Assembly (NCBI GenBank): GCA_003326205.1
Contig: LWTK01000033.1
Coordinates: 62,001-126,000, forward strand
Reading direction: 5' to 3'
Length of the DNA stretch: 64,000 bases
From: Nostoc sp. ATCC 43529
GTDB taxonomy: Bacteria; Cyanobacteriota; Cyanobacteriia; Cyanobacteriales; Nostocaceae
Positions 1 to 8,995 of the stretch are shown here, piece after piece. Every line of letters starts with the position of its first letter. Within the stretch, counting starts at the first letter, position 1. The notes under the pieces are model-generated. The model worked only from the letters and a program-made list of their open reading frames with translations, was not told the origin of the DNA and searched no databases. Made by a program: the position numbers and the translations under genes.

Positions 1-2
1 TT

Positions 3-950
3 TTTTGCTCTACTTTAACGTTTATTGCTAGTGCTAACCCAATTATTTATTTAGGAGCAAAACCAGTATTTACTGATAGCGATCGCACTTCGTGGAATAT
101 GAATCCCGAATTGTTAGCAGAAGCACTAGATAGCCGTGCCAAAACAGGTAAATTACCTAAAGCGGTTGTACTTGTACATTTATATGGTCAAAGTGCAGAT
201 ATAGACCCAATTTTGCAGGCTTGTAATCAATATGATATTCCCTTAATTGAAGATGCTGCGGAAGCTTTAGGGGCTACTTATAAAGGACGTGCTTTAGGAA
301 CTTTTGGACGCATTGGTATTTATTCATTTAATGGTAATAAAATTATTACTACTTCTGGCGGGGGGATGTTAGTTTCTGACGATTTAGAATTAGTAGAAAA
401 AGCGCGTTTTCTCGCAACCCAAGCACGCGATCGCGCTCCTCACTACCAACATTCACAAATAGGCTATAACTATCGTCTTAGTAACGTTTTAGCTGGTATT
501 GGTCGCGGTCAATTGTGTGTTTTAAATGAACGAGTAGCAGCTAGACGACGTAACTTTGAAATTTATTCCCAGGCGTTGAAAAACTTACCAGGAATAGAAT
601 TTATGCCAGAAGCGAATTATGGATATGCTACTCGTTGGTTGACCTGCATAACAATAGATCCTGAAGTTTTTGGTGCTAGCCGAGAACAACTCCGCCTAGC
701 ACTTCTTGAACAGCAAATTGAATCTCGTCCCGTCTGGAAACCTTTGCATATTCAACCTATTTTTGCTGAATGTGAAAGTTTTGGTGGTGCAGTCGCTGAA
801 GATTTATTTACACGCGGTCTTTGCTTACCTTCTGGCTCTAATCTCACAAATGAAGATTTAAAAACAGTTATTAGCCAAATTCAAAAATTCCATTATGAAA
901 ATCTCAAAAATAACACAGAACTTTTCAACTCTTCACTCGCCATAATTTAG
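3..950 (+). CDS. DegT/DnrJ/EryC1/StrS-family PLP-dependent sugar aminotransferase, 5' end outside the window
   Basis: The frame is open from base 3, before the first ATG at 99, and the residues before that ATG (FIASANPIIYLGAKPVFTD) are typical of the family, so the gene starts upstream and about 316 codons are visible. The PLP-binding lysine lies in the motif SFNGNKIITTSGGG, with the family's EDAAEALG segment before it. Members transaminate nucleotide-linked keto-sugars for polysaccharide or glycan synthesis in the cytoplasm. The tyrosine autokinase 199 bp downstream on the same strand fits an exopolysaccharide locus. The exact sugar substrate cannot be read from the sequence. Confidence 0.9.
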   Translation, partial: FCSTLTFIASANPIIYLGAKPVFTDSDRTSWNMNPELLAEALDSRAKTGKLPKAVVLVHLYGQSADIDPILQACNQYDIPLIEDAAEALGATYKGRALGTFGRIGIYSFNGNKIITTSGGGMLVSDDLELVEKARFLATQARDRAPHYQHSQIGYNYRLSNVLAGIGRGQLCVLNERVAARRRNFEIYSQALKNLPGIEFMPEANYGYATRWLTCITIDPEVFGASREQLRLALLEQQIESRPVWKPLHIQPIFAECESFGGAVAEDLFTRGLCLPSGSNLTNEDLKTVISQIQKFHYENLKNNTELFNSSLAII

Positions 951-1149
951 ATAAGTAATTACAAATAAATACAAAATTTTTTCTTCTAATTTTTATATTG
1001 TTCAGTCAGCTTAAAACAAACATAACTCCTGAATTATTTTTTGAATATATTAATTAAAAAAATGATTACTACAAATAAATTTATATAGGCTACATGCAAA
1101 AGGCAATTCTCAATCTCAAAACCAAAATCGTCTAAGTTGTAATTATTTT

Positions 1150-3348
1150 ATGAAAACACAAGAGTCTTCTGGAAATTTTGATAGCTATTGGCAAGCTATA
1201 AAGCGCCGTTGGCCTGCTGCATTAAGTGTTTTTGTTTGTGTATTCATAATTTTACAGATAGCTACATTTTTCAAAAAACCTTACTACTTGGCAGAAGGAA
1301 AACTAAAATTCCAAAGAACAAACACTACTTCTTCTTTAACAGGAGTAGGAACAGAAATTGGTAAATTAGAACCATTAGTGAGTGATAAAAGTAATCCTCT
1401 CAATACAGAAGCAGAAGTTATTCGTTCTATTCCAATTGTCAAAGCTACTATAAATCAACTCAATCTCAAAGACAATAAAAATCTACCTTTAACAACCAAA
1501 CAATTTCTGCTAGATCTGACAGTTAAGGAAACTAAAGGAGCCGATATTCTCAGTATTGCCTACAAAGATACAAATCCAGAAATAGCTGCACAAGTTGTTA
1601 ATACTTTAATAGAAGTTTACTTAGAATACAATATATCTGGTCATAGAACTCAAGCTGCCACTGCTCGTAAATTCATAGAAAAACAACTACCAAATGCAGA
1701 ATTAGTGGTTAGACAGGCAGAAGCAGAACTAGCAGTATTTAAAGAAAAAAATAAAATTGTATCTCTACAAGAAGAAGCAAATAAATCACTAGAACTTCTC
1801 ACTGCATTACAACAGCAAATAAGTGAGGCTCAATCTAGGTTTGCTGATAATGAGGCACAAAGTCAAGAAATCAAAAAACAGTTAAAAATGAACTCTCAGC
1901 AAGCTATAATTATGACTTCTCTGAGTCAAACCTCAGGGGTGCAAGATATTCTTAAAGAAATCCAACAGTTAGAATCACAGCTTGCGGCTAGGCGGACTGT
2001 TTTACAAGATGACCATCCAGAAATTGTTAATTTGATATATAAATTAGAGTCTTTAAATGAGTTACTACAACGACGAATCAAAAATGTTGTAGGAAAAAAT
2101 TTAATCCAGCCAGAAAATAATTTGCAACTAGGAGAGTTAGAGCAACAACTTTCTGCAAGACTTGTAGATTTAGAATCAACCCGTCTGGGTTTAGCAAGCC
2201 AAATCACTACTTTATCTAATTTACAAGCTGCTTACAAACAACGCTTGAACAATCTCCCAAGATTAGAACAGCAACAGCGACAATTAGAACGTAAAGTACA
2301 AGCCGCCCAATCTACCTACTCGCTTTTATTACAAAAACTGCAAGAAAGCCGCATAGCAGAAAATCAAAGTTTAGGTAATGCTAGCGTGATATCCCAAGCT
2401 GAAGTTCCAGAAGAGTCAATTTCTTCTCCAATGTTTTTGTATTTGAGTACAGGTTTATTGTCTAGTTTAGCTGCTTTGGGAATTGTATATCTTTTGGAAA
2501 AAATAGATAAATCAATTAAGACTACTGAGCAAGCCAAGGAATTATTAAATTTTACTTTATTAGGGGTTATTCCTGCTTTCAATAAGCCGAAAAAGTCTCT
2601 TCGTGGCAATGAAGAAATGGAATTATATAGTCAAAGGCTTATAGTTCGAGATGCACCGCGATCGGCTATTAATGAAGCATACCGAATGCTGCGGGCAAAT
2701 CTCAAGTTTCTGAGTGCTGATAAGGAACTAAAAGTTATAGTTATCACTAGTTCTGTACCCAAAGAAGGCAAATCCACAGTAGCAGCTAATTTAGCTATTA
2801 CAATGGCTCAAATGGAGCGAAAAATCTTATTAGTAGATGCAGATATGCGCCGTCCTGTTCAGCATAAAATTTGGGAATTAATGAATAATGAAGGTCTTAG
2901 CAATTTGATTGTTGGACAAGTTGAAATTAATACAGCTATCAAACAAGTAATGGATAATTTATATGTCCTTACTTGTGGAGTTATACCTCCTAATCCGGGT
3001 TCTCTCCTTGACTCAAAAAAAATGGCTGCATTAATTCAAACCTTTTCTGTTTACTATGATTTCGTAATTATTGATGCTCCATCATTAAACGTTGCTGCTG
3101 ATGCTGCTACTCTAGGGCAAATGGCTGATGGTGTATTATTTGTCGTTCGTCCAGGAGTAGTTGATTGTGTTAGTGCCATTATTGCAAAAGAGCTTTTAGA
3201 AAAATCTGGTCAGAATGTCTTGGGACAGGTTGTCAACGGAGTTGTTCCCCAGCACGAACGCTACAGTTATTACTACTCCAATGAAGAAAATAATGAAGAT
3301 TTTACAACCCAAAAATCACCTGCCAGACTTCAATTACCTGGTTCATAA
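1150..3348 (+). CDS. Wzc-type polysaccharide co-polymerase / bacterial tyrosine autokinase
   Basis: The 732-residue protein has an N-terminal Wzz-like region (membrane segment near residues 24-38), a long coiled-coil periplasmic part rich in Gln/Glu/Leu (about 170-400), a second membrane segment near 430-447 and a C-terminal BY-kinase. Walker A is PKEGKST (K541), Walker A' is LLVDADMRRP (D563) and Walker B is VIIDAPS (D642). A tyrosine cluster, ERYSYYYS, sits close to the C-terminus as expected for autophosphorylation. Such proteins control chain length and export of exopolysaccharide at the inner membrane. No good ribosome-binding site precedes the ATG. The 3' end overlaps the next ORF. Confidence 0.92.
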   Translation: MKTQESSGNFDSYWQAIKRRWPAALSVFVCVFIILQIATFFKKPYYLAEGKLKFQRTNTTSSLTGVGTEIGKLEPLVSDKSNPLNTEAEVIRSIPIVKATINQLNLKDNKNLPLTTKQFLLDLTVKETKGADILSIAYKDTNPEIAAQVVNTLIEVYLEYNISGHRTQAATARKFIEKQLPNAELVVRQAEAELAVFKEKNKIVSLQEEANKSLELLTALQQQISEAQSRFADNEAQSQEIKKQLKMNSQQAIIMTSLSQTSGVQDILKEIQQLESQLAARRTVLQDDHPEIVNLIYKLESLNELLQRRIKNVVGKNLIQPENNLQLGELEQQLSARLVDLESTRLGLASQITTLSNLQAAYKQRLNNLPRLEQQQRQLERKVQAAQSTYSLLLQKLQESRIAENQSLGNASVISQAEVPEESISSPMFLYLSTGLLSSLAALGIVYLLEKIDKSIKTTEQAKELLNFTLLGVIPAFNKPKKSLRGNEEMELYSQRLIVRDAPRSAINEAYRMLRANLKFLSADKELKVIVITSSVPKEGKSTVAANLAITMAQMERKILLVDADMRRPVQHKIWELMNNEGLSNLIVGQVEINTAIKQVMDNLYVLTCGVIPPNPGSLLDSKKMAALIQTFSVYYDFVIIDAPSLNVAADAATLGQMADGVLFVVRPGVVDCVSAIIAKELLEKSGQNVLGQVVNGVVPQHERYSYYYSNEENNEDFTTQKSPARLQLPGS

Positions 3349-3823
3349 TTCACAACTCACTAATATTGTCAATTTCAGTAATTTTTATAATAAAAATGAA
3401 CTATTAACTAAATTTAGCTTAATATCCGGTGATGAATACCAAAATAAATATCATCAATTAAACTCTACCTTCAGCTACCCAACCATTGTAAACATTACAG
3501 CCACAAAAAACTGCGCGTCTCAATTTGGAGAGATTGGTGAGTTTGTAATTACTCGTAATGGTGATACCGCTCAAGATTTAATAGTGAAGTACAACATCGA
3601 GGGAACAGCTAAGTATGGAGTAGATTACCAGCCAATTGCTAATTTTGCGATCGTTCCGGCTGGAGAAAATGAGGTAGCAATTATAATTCAACCCCAAAAA
3701 AGCGACTCTCAGGGCACAAAAACAATCTTGTTAACTTTAGAAAATTTACCCCATAGTAATCGATATATGCTTGGAGAAAATTTTCATGCAGTGGTAAATA
3801 TTCTTGATTCCTCTACTTTTTAA
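3281..3823 (+). CDS. Calx-beta-like domain protein, small, overlapping the autokinase gene
   Basis: An ORF of about 180 codons from the ATG at 3281 (another ATG lies at 3293) overlaps the last 56-68 bp of the autokinase gene, where the Tyr-rich tail is encoded. Residues toward the C-terminus (GEIGEFVITRNGD, VKYNIEGTAKYGVDY, EVAIIIQP, TILLTLEN) resemble one Calx-beta repeat, a calcium-binding beta-sandwich common in extracellular cyanobacterial proteins. No signal peptide is obvious. It may be a small cell-surface partner of the polysaccharide machinery or a remnant of a longer Calx-beta protein. The frame and similarity support translation. The start is uncertain. Confidence 0.6.
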   Translation: MKKIMKILQPKNHLPDFNYLVHNSQLTNIVNFSNFYNKNELLTKFSLISGDEYQNKYHQLNSTFSYPTIVNITATKNCASQFGEIGEFVITRNGDTAQDLIVKYNIEGTAKYGVDYQPIANFAIVPAGENEVAIIIQPQKSDSQGTKTILLTLENLPHSNRYMLGENFHAVVNILDSSTF

Positions 3824-3833
3824 TATTCCAAAA

Positions 3834-4997
3834 TTAAATAATTTGAATTTTACTTGCAGCTTTCGTAGCTTTTTCCCTAGCTTCTTTGACATTCACACCT
3901 TTTGCTAAAGCTACTCCCATTCGCCGATATGGATGGGCATTAGGTTTACCAAATAATCGAATATCTACATCTTTTTCTGACAAAGCATCAGCAACACCAG
4001 TAAAAGCAATAGAATCAGATTTTTCTGAAGCTAAAATTACTGCACTAGCTGATGCTCCTAATTGTTCTATATGAGGAATTGGCAAGTTTAAAATAGCTCT
4101 CAAATGTAATTCAAATTCGTTGAGATTTTGGGAAATTAATGTCACCATACCTGTGTCATGAGGTCTAGGAGAAAGTTCGGAAAAAATTACTTCATCTTTG
4201 GTAATGAAAAACTCAACACCAAAAATTCCGGCTCCTCCTAAAGCGTCAGTAACTTTGATGGCTATTTCTTGAGCTTTTAATAACTTATCTTCATCAATTT
4301 CTGCGGGTTGCCACGATTCTTGATAATCGCCTCTTTCTTGGCGATGACCAATAGGAGAACAGAAAATTGTTGGGGCACTCCACTGTTTAATAGTGAGTAA
4401 AGTTATCTCGATTTCAAAATTAATAAATTCTTCTACAATTACCTTTTGACTATCACCTCTAGAATTAGCGATCGCATAATTCCAAGCTTTTTCAACCTCA
4501 CTTTTATCCTGCACCACAGACTGACCTTTTCCAGATGATGACATCACAGGTTTCACAACATTTGGAAACCCAATTTCATCAGAAACAGCAATCAATTCTT
4601 CTAGACTTACCGCATAACGATATTTAGCTGTTCTAACGCCTAATTGTTGATATGCCAGTTCCCTAATTCTGTCGCGGTTCATTGTATAATTAGTAGCAGC
4701 CGCAGTCGGGATAACTGTAATCCCTCGCTCCTCAAATTCAATCAATTTTTCTGTTCTGATTGCTTCAATTTCTGGTATAATAAAATCTGGCTGATGCTTA
4801 GCAACTATAGCTTCTAAATCATCCCCGCTAAGCATAGAAATCACTTCAAAACAGTCAGCAACTTGCATCGCTGGAGCATTAGGATAACGGTCAACAGCAA
4901 TCACATAATTACCAAGACGCTGAGCAGCGATAGTAAATTCTTTGCCTAGTTCCCCAGCACCAAGCAACATCAATTTTTGGGGCAGTTTAATAGTCAT
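3834..4997 (-). CDS. purT: Formate-dependent phosphoribosylglycinamide formyltransferase (GAR transformylase 2)
   Basis: The 387-residue ATP-grasp enzyme catalyses formylation of GAR with formate and ATP in purine synthesis. Seen: the N-terminal dinucleotide-like loop LLGAGELGKE, the PEIEAI segment, the ATP-grasp phosphate loop MSSSGKGQS, and the family signature SPIGHRQERGDYQESWQP followed by the metal-binding FFITKDEVIFSELSPRPHD. Length is normal. The frame opens earlier with a TTG at 5009, but the ATG at 4997 (MTIKLPQKLMLLG) matches family N-termini, so it is preferred. It is a single gene, convergent with the Calx-beta ORF. Confidence 0.96.
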   Translation of the reverse strand: MTIKLPQKLMLLGAGELGKEFTIAAQRLGNYVIAVDRYPNAPAMQVADCFEVISMLSGDDLEAIVAKHQPDFIIPEIEAIRTEKLIEFEERGITVIPTAAATNYTMNRDRIRELAYQQLGVRTAKYRYAVSLEELIAVSDEIGFPNVVKPVMSSSGKGQSVVQDKSEVEKAWNYAIANSRGDSQKVIVEEFINFEIEITLLTIKQWSAPTIFCSPIGHRQERGDYQESWQPAEIDEDKLLKAQEIAIKVTDALGGAGIFGVEFFITKDEVIFSELSPRPHDTGMVTLISQNLNEFELHLRAILNLPIPHIEQLGASASAVILASEKSDSIAFTGVADALSEKDVDIRLFGKPNAHPYRRMGVALAKGVNVKEAREKATKAASKIQII

Positions 4998-5138
4998 TAA
5001 TTTATCCAACCCAATCTCAATCTCATAATTTTATAACTTTTTGTATTTTTATTATCTTTTTTTCCAGATACATCCATCAATAAAAGTTCGCGCCTGGGAA
5101 TGCAAACATCTATTCCCTACTTCCCACTCCCTACTCTT

Positions 5139-5166
5139 GTACAGACGCGATTAATCGCGTCTGTAC
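5139..5166. repeat. Perfect 28-bp palindrome with a GACGCGATTAATCGCGTC core
   Basis: The 28 bases are their own reverse complement. A variant core (GACGCGATTAATCGCATC) recurs at 50280-50307, so this is a dispersed interspersed repeat and not a unique operator. It lies between purT and the pentapeptide gene. Confidence 0.85.
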
Positions 5167-5178
5167 TCCCTTTTTCAC

Positions 5179-5658
5179 CTAATTAAATTTAGCTCCACGC
5201 AATTGTAAATCTTGGCGTTGCAGATGAGTTAAACCAGTACCTACACCAAGCTGACATCTATCTACTAAAGTATCTGACCAAATAGTCTCATTCAAAGTTG
5301 CACCTCTCAAATCTGCATTCCTCAAATCAGCTTTTGTCAAATTTGCAAATAAGAGATCGGCATTAACTAAACTGCTACCTTGCAAATTGGCTGCTGATAA
5401 ATTCGCCCGAATGAAGTTGAGTCCATCTAAATTTAAACCAGATAAATCTGCTTCTTGAAGATTGGGAAATTTTAGGCGGTTGGGATATTTTAAAAACCGC
5501 ATCATACAAATTATATTTGCTTCGTTAAGGCGTATTTTAGTTAAAAATTCATAACGAGCTATGCCCAATTGTTTGAGAATGTGCAGACGTTGTGGAGGGC
5601 TTTGTTCTAAAAACTGGATAGCTATACAGCGTAGGTCTTCAGCAGAAGGATCTAGCAT
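5179..5658 (-). CDS. Pentapeptide-repeat protein
   Basis: The 159-residue protein has an alpha-helical N-terminal half (about 1-70, with [21 protein letters not shown]) and then A(D/N)LxX pentapeptide repeats from roughly 75 to 135 ([40 protein letters not shown]). Pentapeptide repeats fold as a right-handed quadrilateral beta-helix. They are very abundant in cyanobacteria and usually lack a known function. No signal peptide or membrane segment is visible, so it is probably cytoplasmic. The gene stands alone. Confidence 0.85.
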   Translation of the reverse strand: MLDPSAEDLRCIAIQFLEQSPPQRLHILKQLGIARYEFLTKIRLNEANIICMMRFLKYPNRLKFPNLQEADLSGLNLDGLNFIRANLSAANLQGSSLVNADLLFANLTKADLRNADLRGATLNETIWSDTLVDRCQLGVGTGLTHLQRQDLQLRGAKFN

Positions 5659-5827
5659 GATTTTTAAATTTTTGTATTAGTTGTGTTGATTAAAACTTCA
5701 AACTATTTAATGAAATTCCTACTACAGATAGATGAATATATATCGCAGACTATTTATTTATTGCCAATATTTTTGAAAAAGCTACGAGTTTTGATGCCAG
5801 CAACTAATTAATAATATAGCAGAAACA

Positions 5828-5860
5828 AGATCCCCGACTTATTTGATAAGTCGGGGATCT
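5828..5860. repeat. Perfect 15-bp inverted repeat (AGATCCCCGACTTAT ... ), 3-nt loop
   Basis: Arms 5828-5842 and 5846-5860 are exact reverse complements around TTG. No T-tract follows on either side, so it is more likely an interspersed palindromic repeat than an intrinsic terminator, although it could serve as a 3' end stabiliser for the ABC permease transcript ending at 5942. Confidence 0.8.
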
Positions 5861-5905
5861 AACGCGTGTAAATTAAGCAAACCCCAGCTATAAACTGTGT
5901 TTTAC

Positions 5906-5931
5906 TTCTGAATTCTGAATTCTGAATTCTG
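5906..5931. repeat. Heptameric short tandem repeat (TTCTGAA)n
   Basis: About 3.5 tandem copies of a 7-mer lie just 3' of the ABC permease gene. It is a short tandemly repeated repetitive (STRR) sequence of the kind scattered through Nostoc-type genomes. Confidence 0.8.
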
Positions 5932-5941
5932 CTTTATCAAA

Positions 5942-7702
5942 CTAACGTCCTGCTAACAATGCTTTTGTAGCAGATTCGCCTGCTAATCTCACCTGCTTTG
6001 TTAACTGGAAGTTTAACAATCCAAGAATACTCACCTGAGCTAGGAATGCCATAAAAATTGTTGTCGCCTCGGAATATGATATCGCTGACCAAGGGAAAGT
6101 TGAAAATAGCCACACAGTGGGATTTTTCCACGAAGAGATACCGAGCAATTCTAAAATGACTGGAGGTAGGAACATTACTCCACCAACAGTTCCAATTGCC
6201 CAGAAAGAACGTTTGGGAGTTTTGAGCAACAGAACCAATTGAGCGATGGTAGCATAAATCAAAATCATGCTGATAGACAAAGCTAGGGCTAAAAGAGATT
6301 TCAACCTATCAATATTGTCACCCGCCCAATTTGGCGTAGTGTCTGTGTTGAAAGTAGATGTAAGTGAAATCCAAACTACCCAAGGGATACTAACGATTAT
6401 AAGATTAATGGCGATCGCCACTAATGCAGGACTTTTTTCGCTCGCTATTAAATCCCACCAAATACTCTTCTTGCTATCTTGATGTCTATATCTTGCCCAA
6501 TCTTGTACAGTTTGACGATGAGGCGTAAGAATTGCAATCAAACTTACAAGCAAGCCCACATTATATAATGCCATCAAAGCAAAATTTTGCTCAATTTGTC
6601 GATCTAAATCAAAAATTTTGCCCCTATATTGCAAGGTAAATCCCCACATCATCAACTGGGAAAAGGCTACTATTATATAACTTTGTCCCTTGCTGATTAC
6701 TGTAGCTTGAGGATTACGGAAACAACGTTTCAGTGCTTTGAAAATTCCATAAGTACACACTCCATAGTTGAACAAATGGAAGCCAACAACACTCACAACA
6801 TTTGTTCCCAACGGTATATAGAAAAACTCCAAATTTTTTAGAGGAGAACCATTGTAAACACGCAACAAGTTCGGGAACAAATAATTGGTTACATCCCAAG
6901 GATTAAAAAGTCTCAACCAAGCACCTGAATTATTTAAACTGTTGCTATAAGACGATGCTATTATCATCGTCATAAACAAGAAAAATAAAACAGCGCCACT
7001 ACCTAACCACGGCTGAAAACCACTGAACCAGCGAGTAACTAATCCAAAGAGTAACGCACCACTGTAGAAGAACATACAGCTACTAACAACAACAGCATAG
7101 TAACTAAAAATGTAACTAAAAGCTATGTTGGCAGAGTGTCCAGCCCACAAATGTAAAGGAAGGGCTACTAAGACTATGAGATAAATAAAACTCGGAACTC
7201 CTAGCAACTTGCCAGTCAAGATACTTGTTTCTGATTGTGGACTCAGACGAATGAAATTCAACGTACCGCGACGTTCTTCTTTAGCTAAATCATTAATCAG
7301 TAAATAAGTTCCTGCAACTAATAGTGTAAATACAAAAATTACACTCAAAGAAAGGAATATATATTCCCAATGGTCTCGCCACCACAACTGCCAATCAATT
7401 TGGTTTTCTGGACAGAAATTATTGGACAAAAAATTATTGAATTCATTAATTATAGATTGATTTGATTGCTGATAAACTTGTCTTTGTCGCTGCTCATATA
7501 TTGGACGTAAACGACAGTATGTCGCAGTTAGTGAATATCTTTCATCAGGAAAATCGCGAAACTGATATAAAAAAACTACTAGTTGCAGTAGTAGGGAAAT
7601 TGCAACAGCGATCGCCACATTAAAAAATTTCAGGCGTCCTTTTAATTCCCGCAATAATTGGGGATTTGCATCGCCGATTTTGTCTATTAAATTGAGCATC
7701 AT
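5942..7702 (-). CDS. ABC-2 type transporter permease
   Basis: The protein has about 586 residues from the ATG at 7702 (a second ATG follows at 7699; the longer reading frame would use TTG at 7720). There are at least ten hydrophobic segments, the first near residues 30-50 (VAIAVAISLLLQLVVFL), then a soluble loop and the segment LSVIFVFTLLVAGTYLLI. The motif KEERRGTLNFIRLSPQSET is the cytoplasmic coupling segment typical of ABC-2 permeases. It forms an operon with the ATPase gene upstream (about 45 bp gap). It is probably an exporter, with unknown substrate. Confidence 0.85.
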   Translation of the reverse strand: MMLNLIDKIGDANPQLLRELKGRLKFFNVAIAVAISLLLQLVVFLYQFRDFPDERYSLTATYCRLRPIYEQRQRQVYQQSNQSIINEFNNFLSNNFCPENQIDWQLWWRDHWEYIFLSLSVIFVFTLLVAGTYLLINDLAKEERRGTLNFIRLSPQSETSILTGKLLGVPSFIYLIVLVALPLHLWAGHSANIAFSYIFSYYAVVVSSCMFFYSGALLFGLVTRWFSGFQPWLGSGAVLFFLFMTMIIASSYSNSLNNSGAWLRLFNPWDVTNYLFPNLLRVYNGSPLKNLEFFYIPLGTNVVSVVGFHLFNYGVCTYGIFKALKRCFRNPQATVISKGQSYIIVAFSQLMMWGFTLQYRGKIFDLDRQIEQNFALMALYNVGLLVSLIAILTPHRQTVQDWARYRHQDSKKSIWWDLIASEKSPALVAIAINLIIVSIPWVVWISLTSTFNTDTTPNWAGDNIDRLKSLLALALSISMILIYATIAQLVLLLKTPKRSFWAIGTVGGVMFLPPVILELLGISSWKNPTVWLFSTFPWSAISYSEATTIFMAFLAQVSILGLLNFQLTKQVRLAGESATKALLAGR

Positions 7703-7747
7703 AGGAAAAATTTTCTCCAAAAATCGGGAGTGATAGTTATTGACGAA

Positions 7748-8698
7748 TCAAGATGCTTGTTTGTGACCTAGTTTTAAGAAAATAGTTTCTAAGTCTTCTT
7801 GCGTGCAGTGGAAATCACTCAAAGGAATGCCTGCTTGAATGAGCGATCGCAACAGATCGGCGCAATCTTCCTGCGTTCCTGAAAAATTCACCCGCACGCT
7901 GTTTTTTCCTGGTATTACCTCCCACTGTTCTACTAAAGGATGATGCTTCAATTCGCTCAAAAGTGCCTCTATTTTTCCCAAAGTAGATAACACAATTTGT
8001 TGGTGTGAAAGACGTTGATAAAGTTGCTGTAGGGAAGTACTTTCTACTAAAAAGCCAAGTTCCATAATTCCCACAGAAGTACACAATTCCGCTAGATCGC
8101 TAAGAACGTGGGAAGAAATTAAGATAGTCATCCCAGCTTCTCGTAAAGCCTTAATGATTTCACGGAAATGCATTCTCGCAATGGGATCGAGTCCAGAAAC
8201 AGGCTCATCTAGTAATAGTAAAATCGGTTCGTGGATAATGGTTCGCGCTAAACTCAAACGCTGTTTCATCCCTCGTGAGAGAGTAGAAATCATGCTGTGG
8301 CGTTTGTTACCAAGTTGAATTAATTCTAAAACTTCATGTAGCCGTTGAGTGCGGCGGGGTTCCCGCAAGCGATACAAACGCGCAAAATAATCTAAGTAGT
8401 CCCAAACTGTTAAATCTTCATATAGTGGATAGTCATCGGGTAAGTAACCAAGACGACGTTTGAGTTTCGGGTTACTCTTATCGCGTAAAAGGCGATCGCC
8501 ATTAATATAAATCTCACCCGTAGTTGGTTCCTCAGCAGTCGCCAACATTCGGATGAGAGTCGTTTTACCTGCGCCATTGGGGCCAATTAGTCCATATACT
8601 TCACCCGCCTGGATTTCTAAATCAACATCATTGACAGCAACATGTCGGTCAAATTGCTTAGTTAGTCCGCGAGTGCAAATTGCTAATTCTTTTACCAT
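7748..8698 (-). CDS. ABC transporter ATP-binding protein
   Basis: The 316-residue nucleotide-binding subunit has Walker A GPNGAGKTT (about residues 40-48), signature LSRGMKQRLSLAR, Walker B LLLLDEPVSGLDP and switch histidine in SSHVL. A C-terminal extension of about 90 residues follows the ATPase core, as in ABC-2 exporter ATPases of the CcmA/NatA type. It is transcribed with the ABC-2 permease immediately downstream. The pair is an export system by type. Nothing nearby identifies the cargo. Confidence 0.95.
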   Translation of the reverse strand: MVKELAICTRGLTKQFDRHVAVNDVDLEIQAGEVYGLIGPNGAGKTTLIRMLATAEEPTTGEIYINGDRLLRDKSNPKLKRRLGYLPDDYPLYEDLTVWDYLDYFARLYRLREPRRTQRLHEVLELIQLGNKRHSMISTLSRGMKQRLSLARTIIHEPILLLLDEPVSGLDPIARMHFREIIKALREAGMTILISSHVLSDLAELCTSVGIMELGFLVESTSLQQLYQRLSHQQIVLSTLGKIEALLSELKHHPLVEQWEVIPGKNSVRVNFSGTQEDCADLLRSLIQAGIPLSDFHCTQEDLETIFLKLGHKQAS

Positions 8699-8848
8699 CG
8701 CTGCTGGGGTGCCGCTTGTGATTAACAGTTAAGCTAACCTTTTTCTACACCATTTGTCAGGCTGGTTTCGGAAATTGAAACTGGTTTTTTCAAAAATTTG
8801 TGACATTAAAAAGTAGGTAAGGCATGTACCCTAACTACTTTTTAATAG

Positions 8849-8944
8849 GACTTACGCAAAAACTCTCTGAAACTCTTATTTCTTCGTGTCCTACCCTGCG
8901 GGAAGCCGCTCCGCGTCTATGCGTTCTTTGCGGTTCGTTTTTTC
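8849..8944. repeat. Dispersed element with GACTTACGCAAAA end, related to 54447-54535
   Basis: The left part (GACTTACGCAAAAACTCTCT and the following TTATTTCTTC) is nearly identical to 54447-54535. The inner portion holds a GC-rich block (CCTGCGGGAAGCCGCTCCGC) often seen as an interspersed repeat in Nostoc DNA. The right terminal repeat present at 54535 is not visible here, so this copy may be truncated. It fills most of the spacer between the ABC ATPase and mscS-like genes. Confidence 0.65.
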
Positions 8945-8995
8945 ATGATTATTTAGCAAAGATTTGCAAATCAAACTTGACTTTTTGCTTTATTA

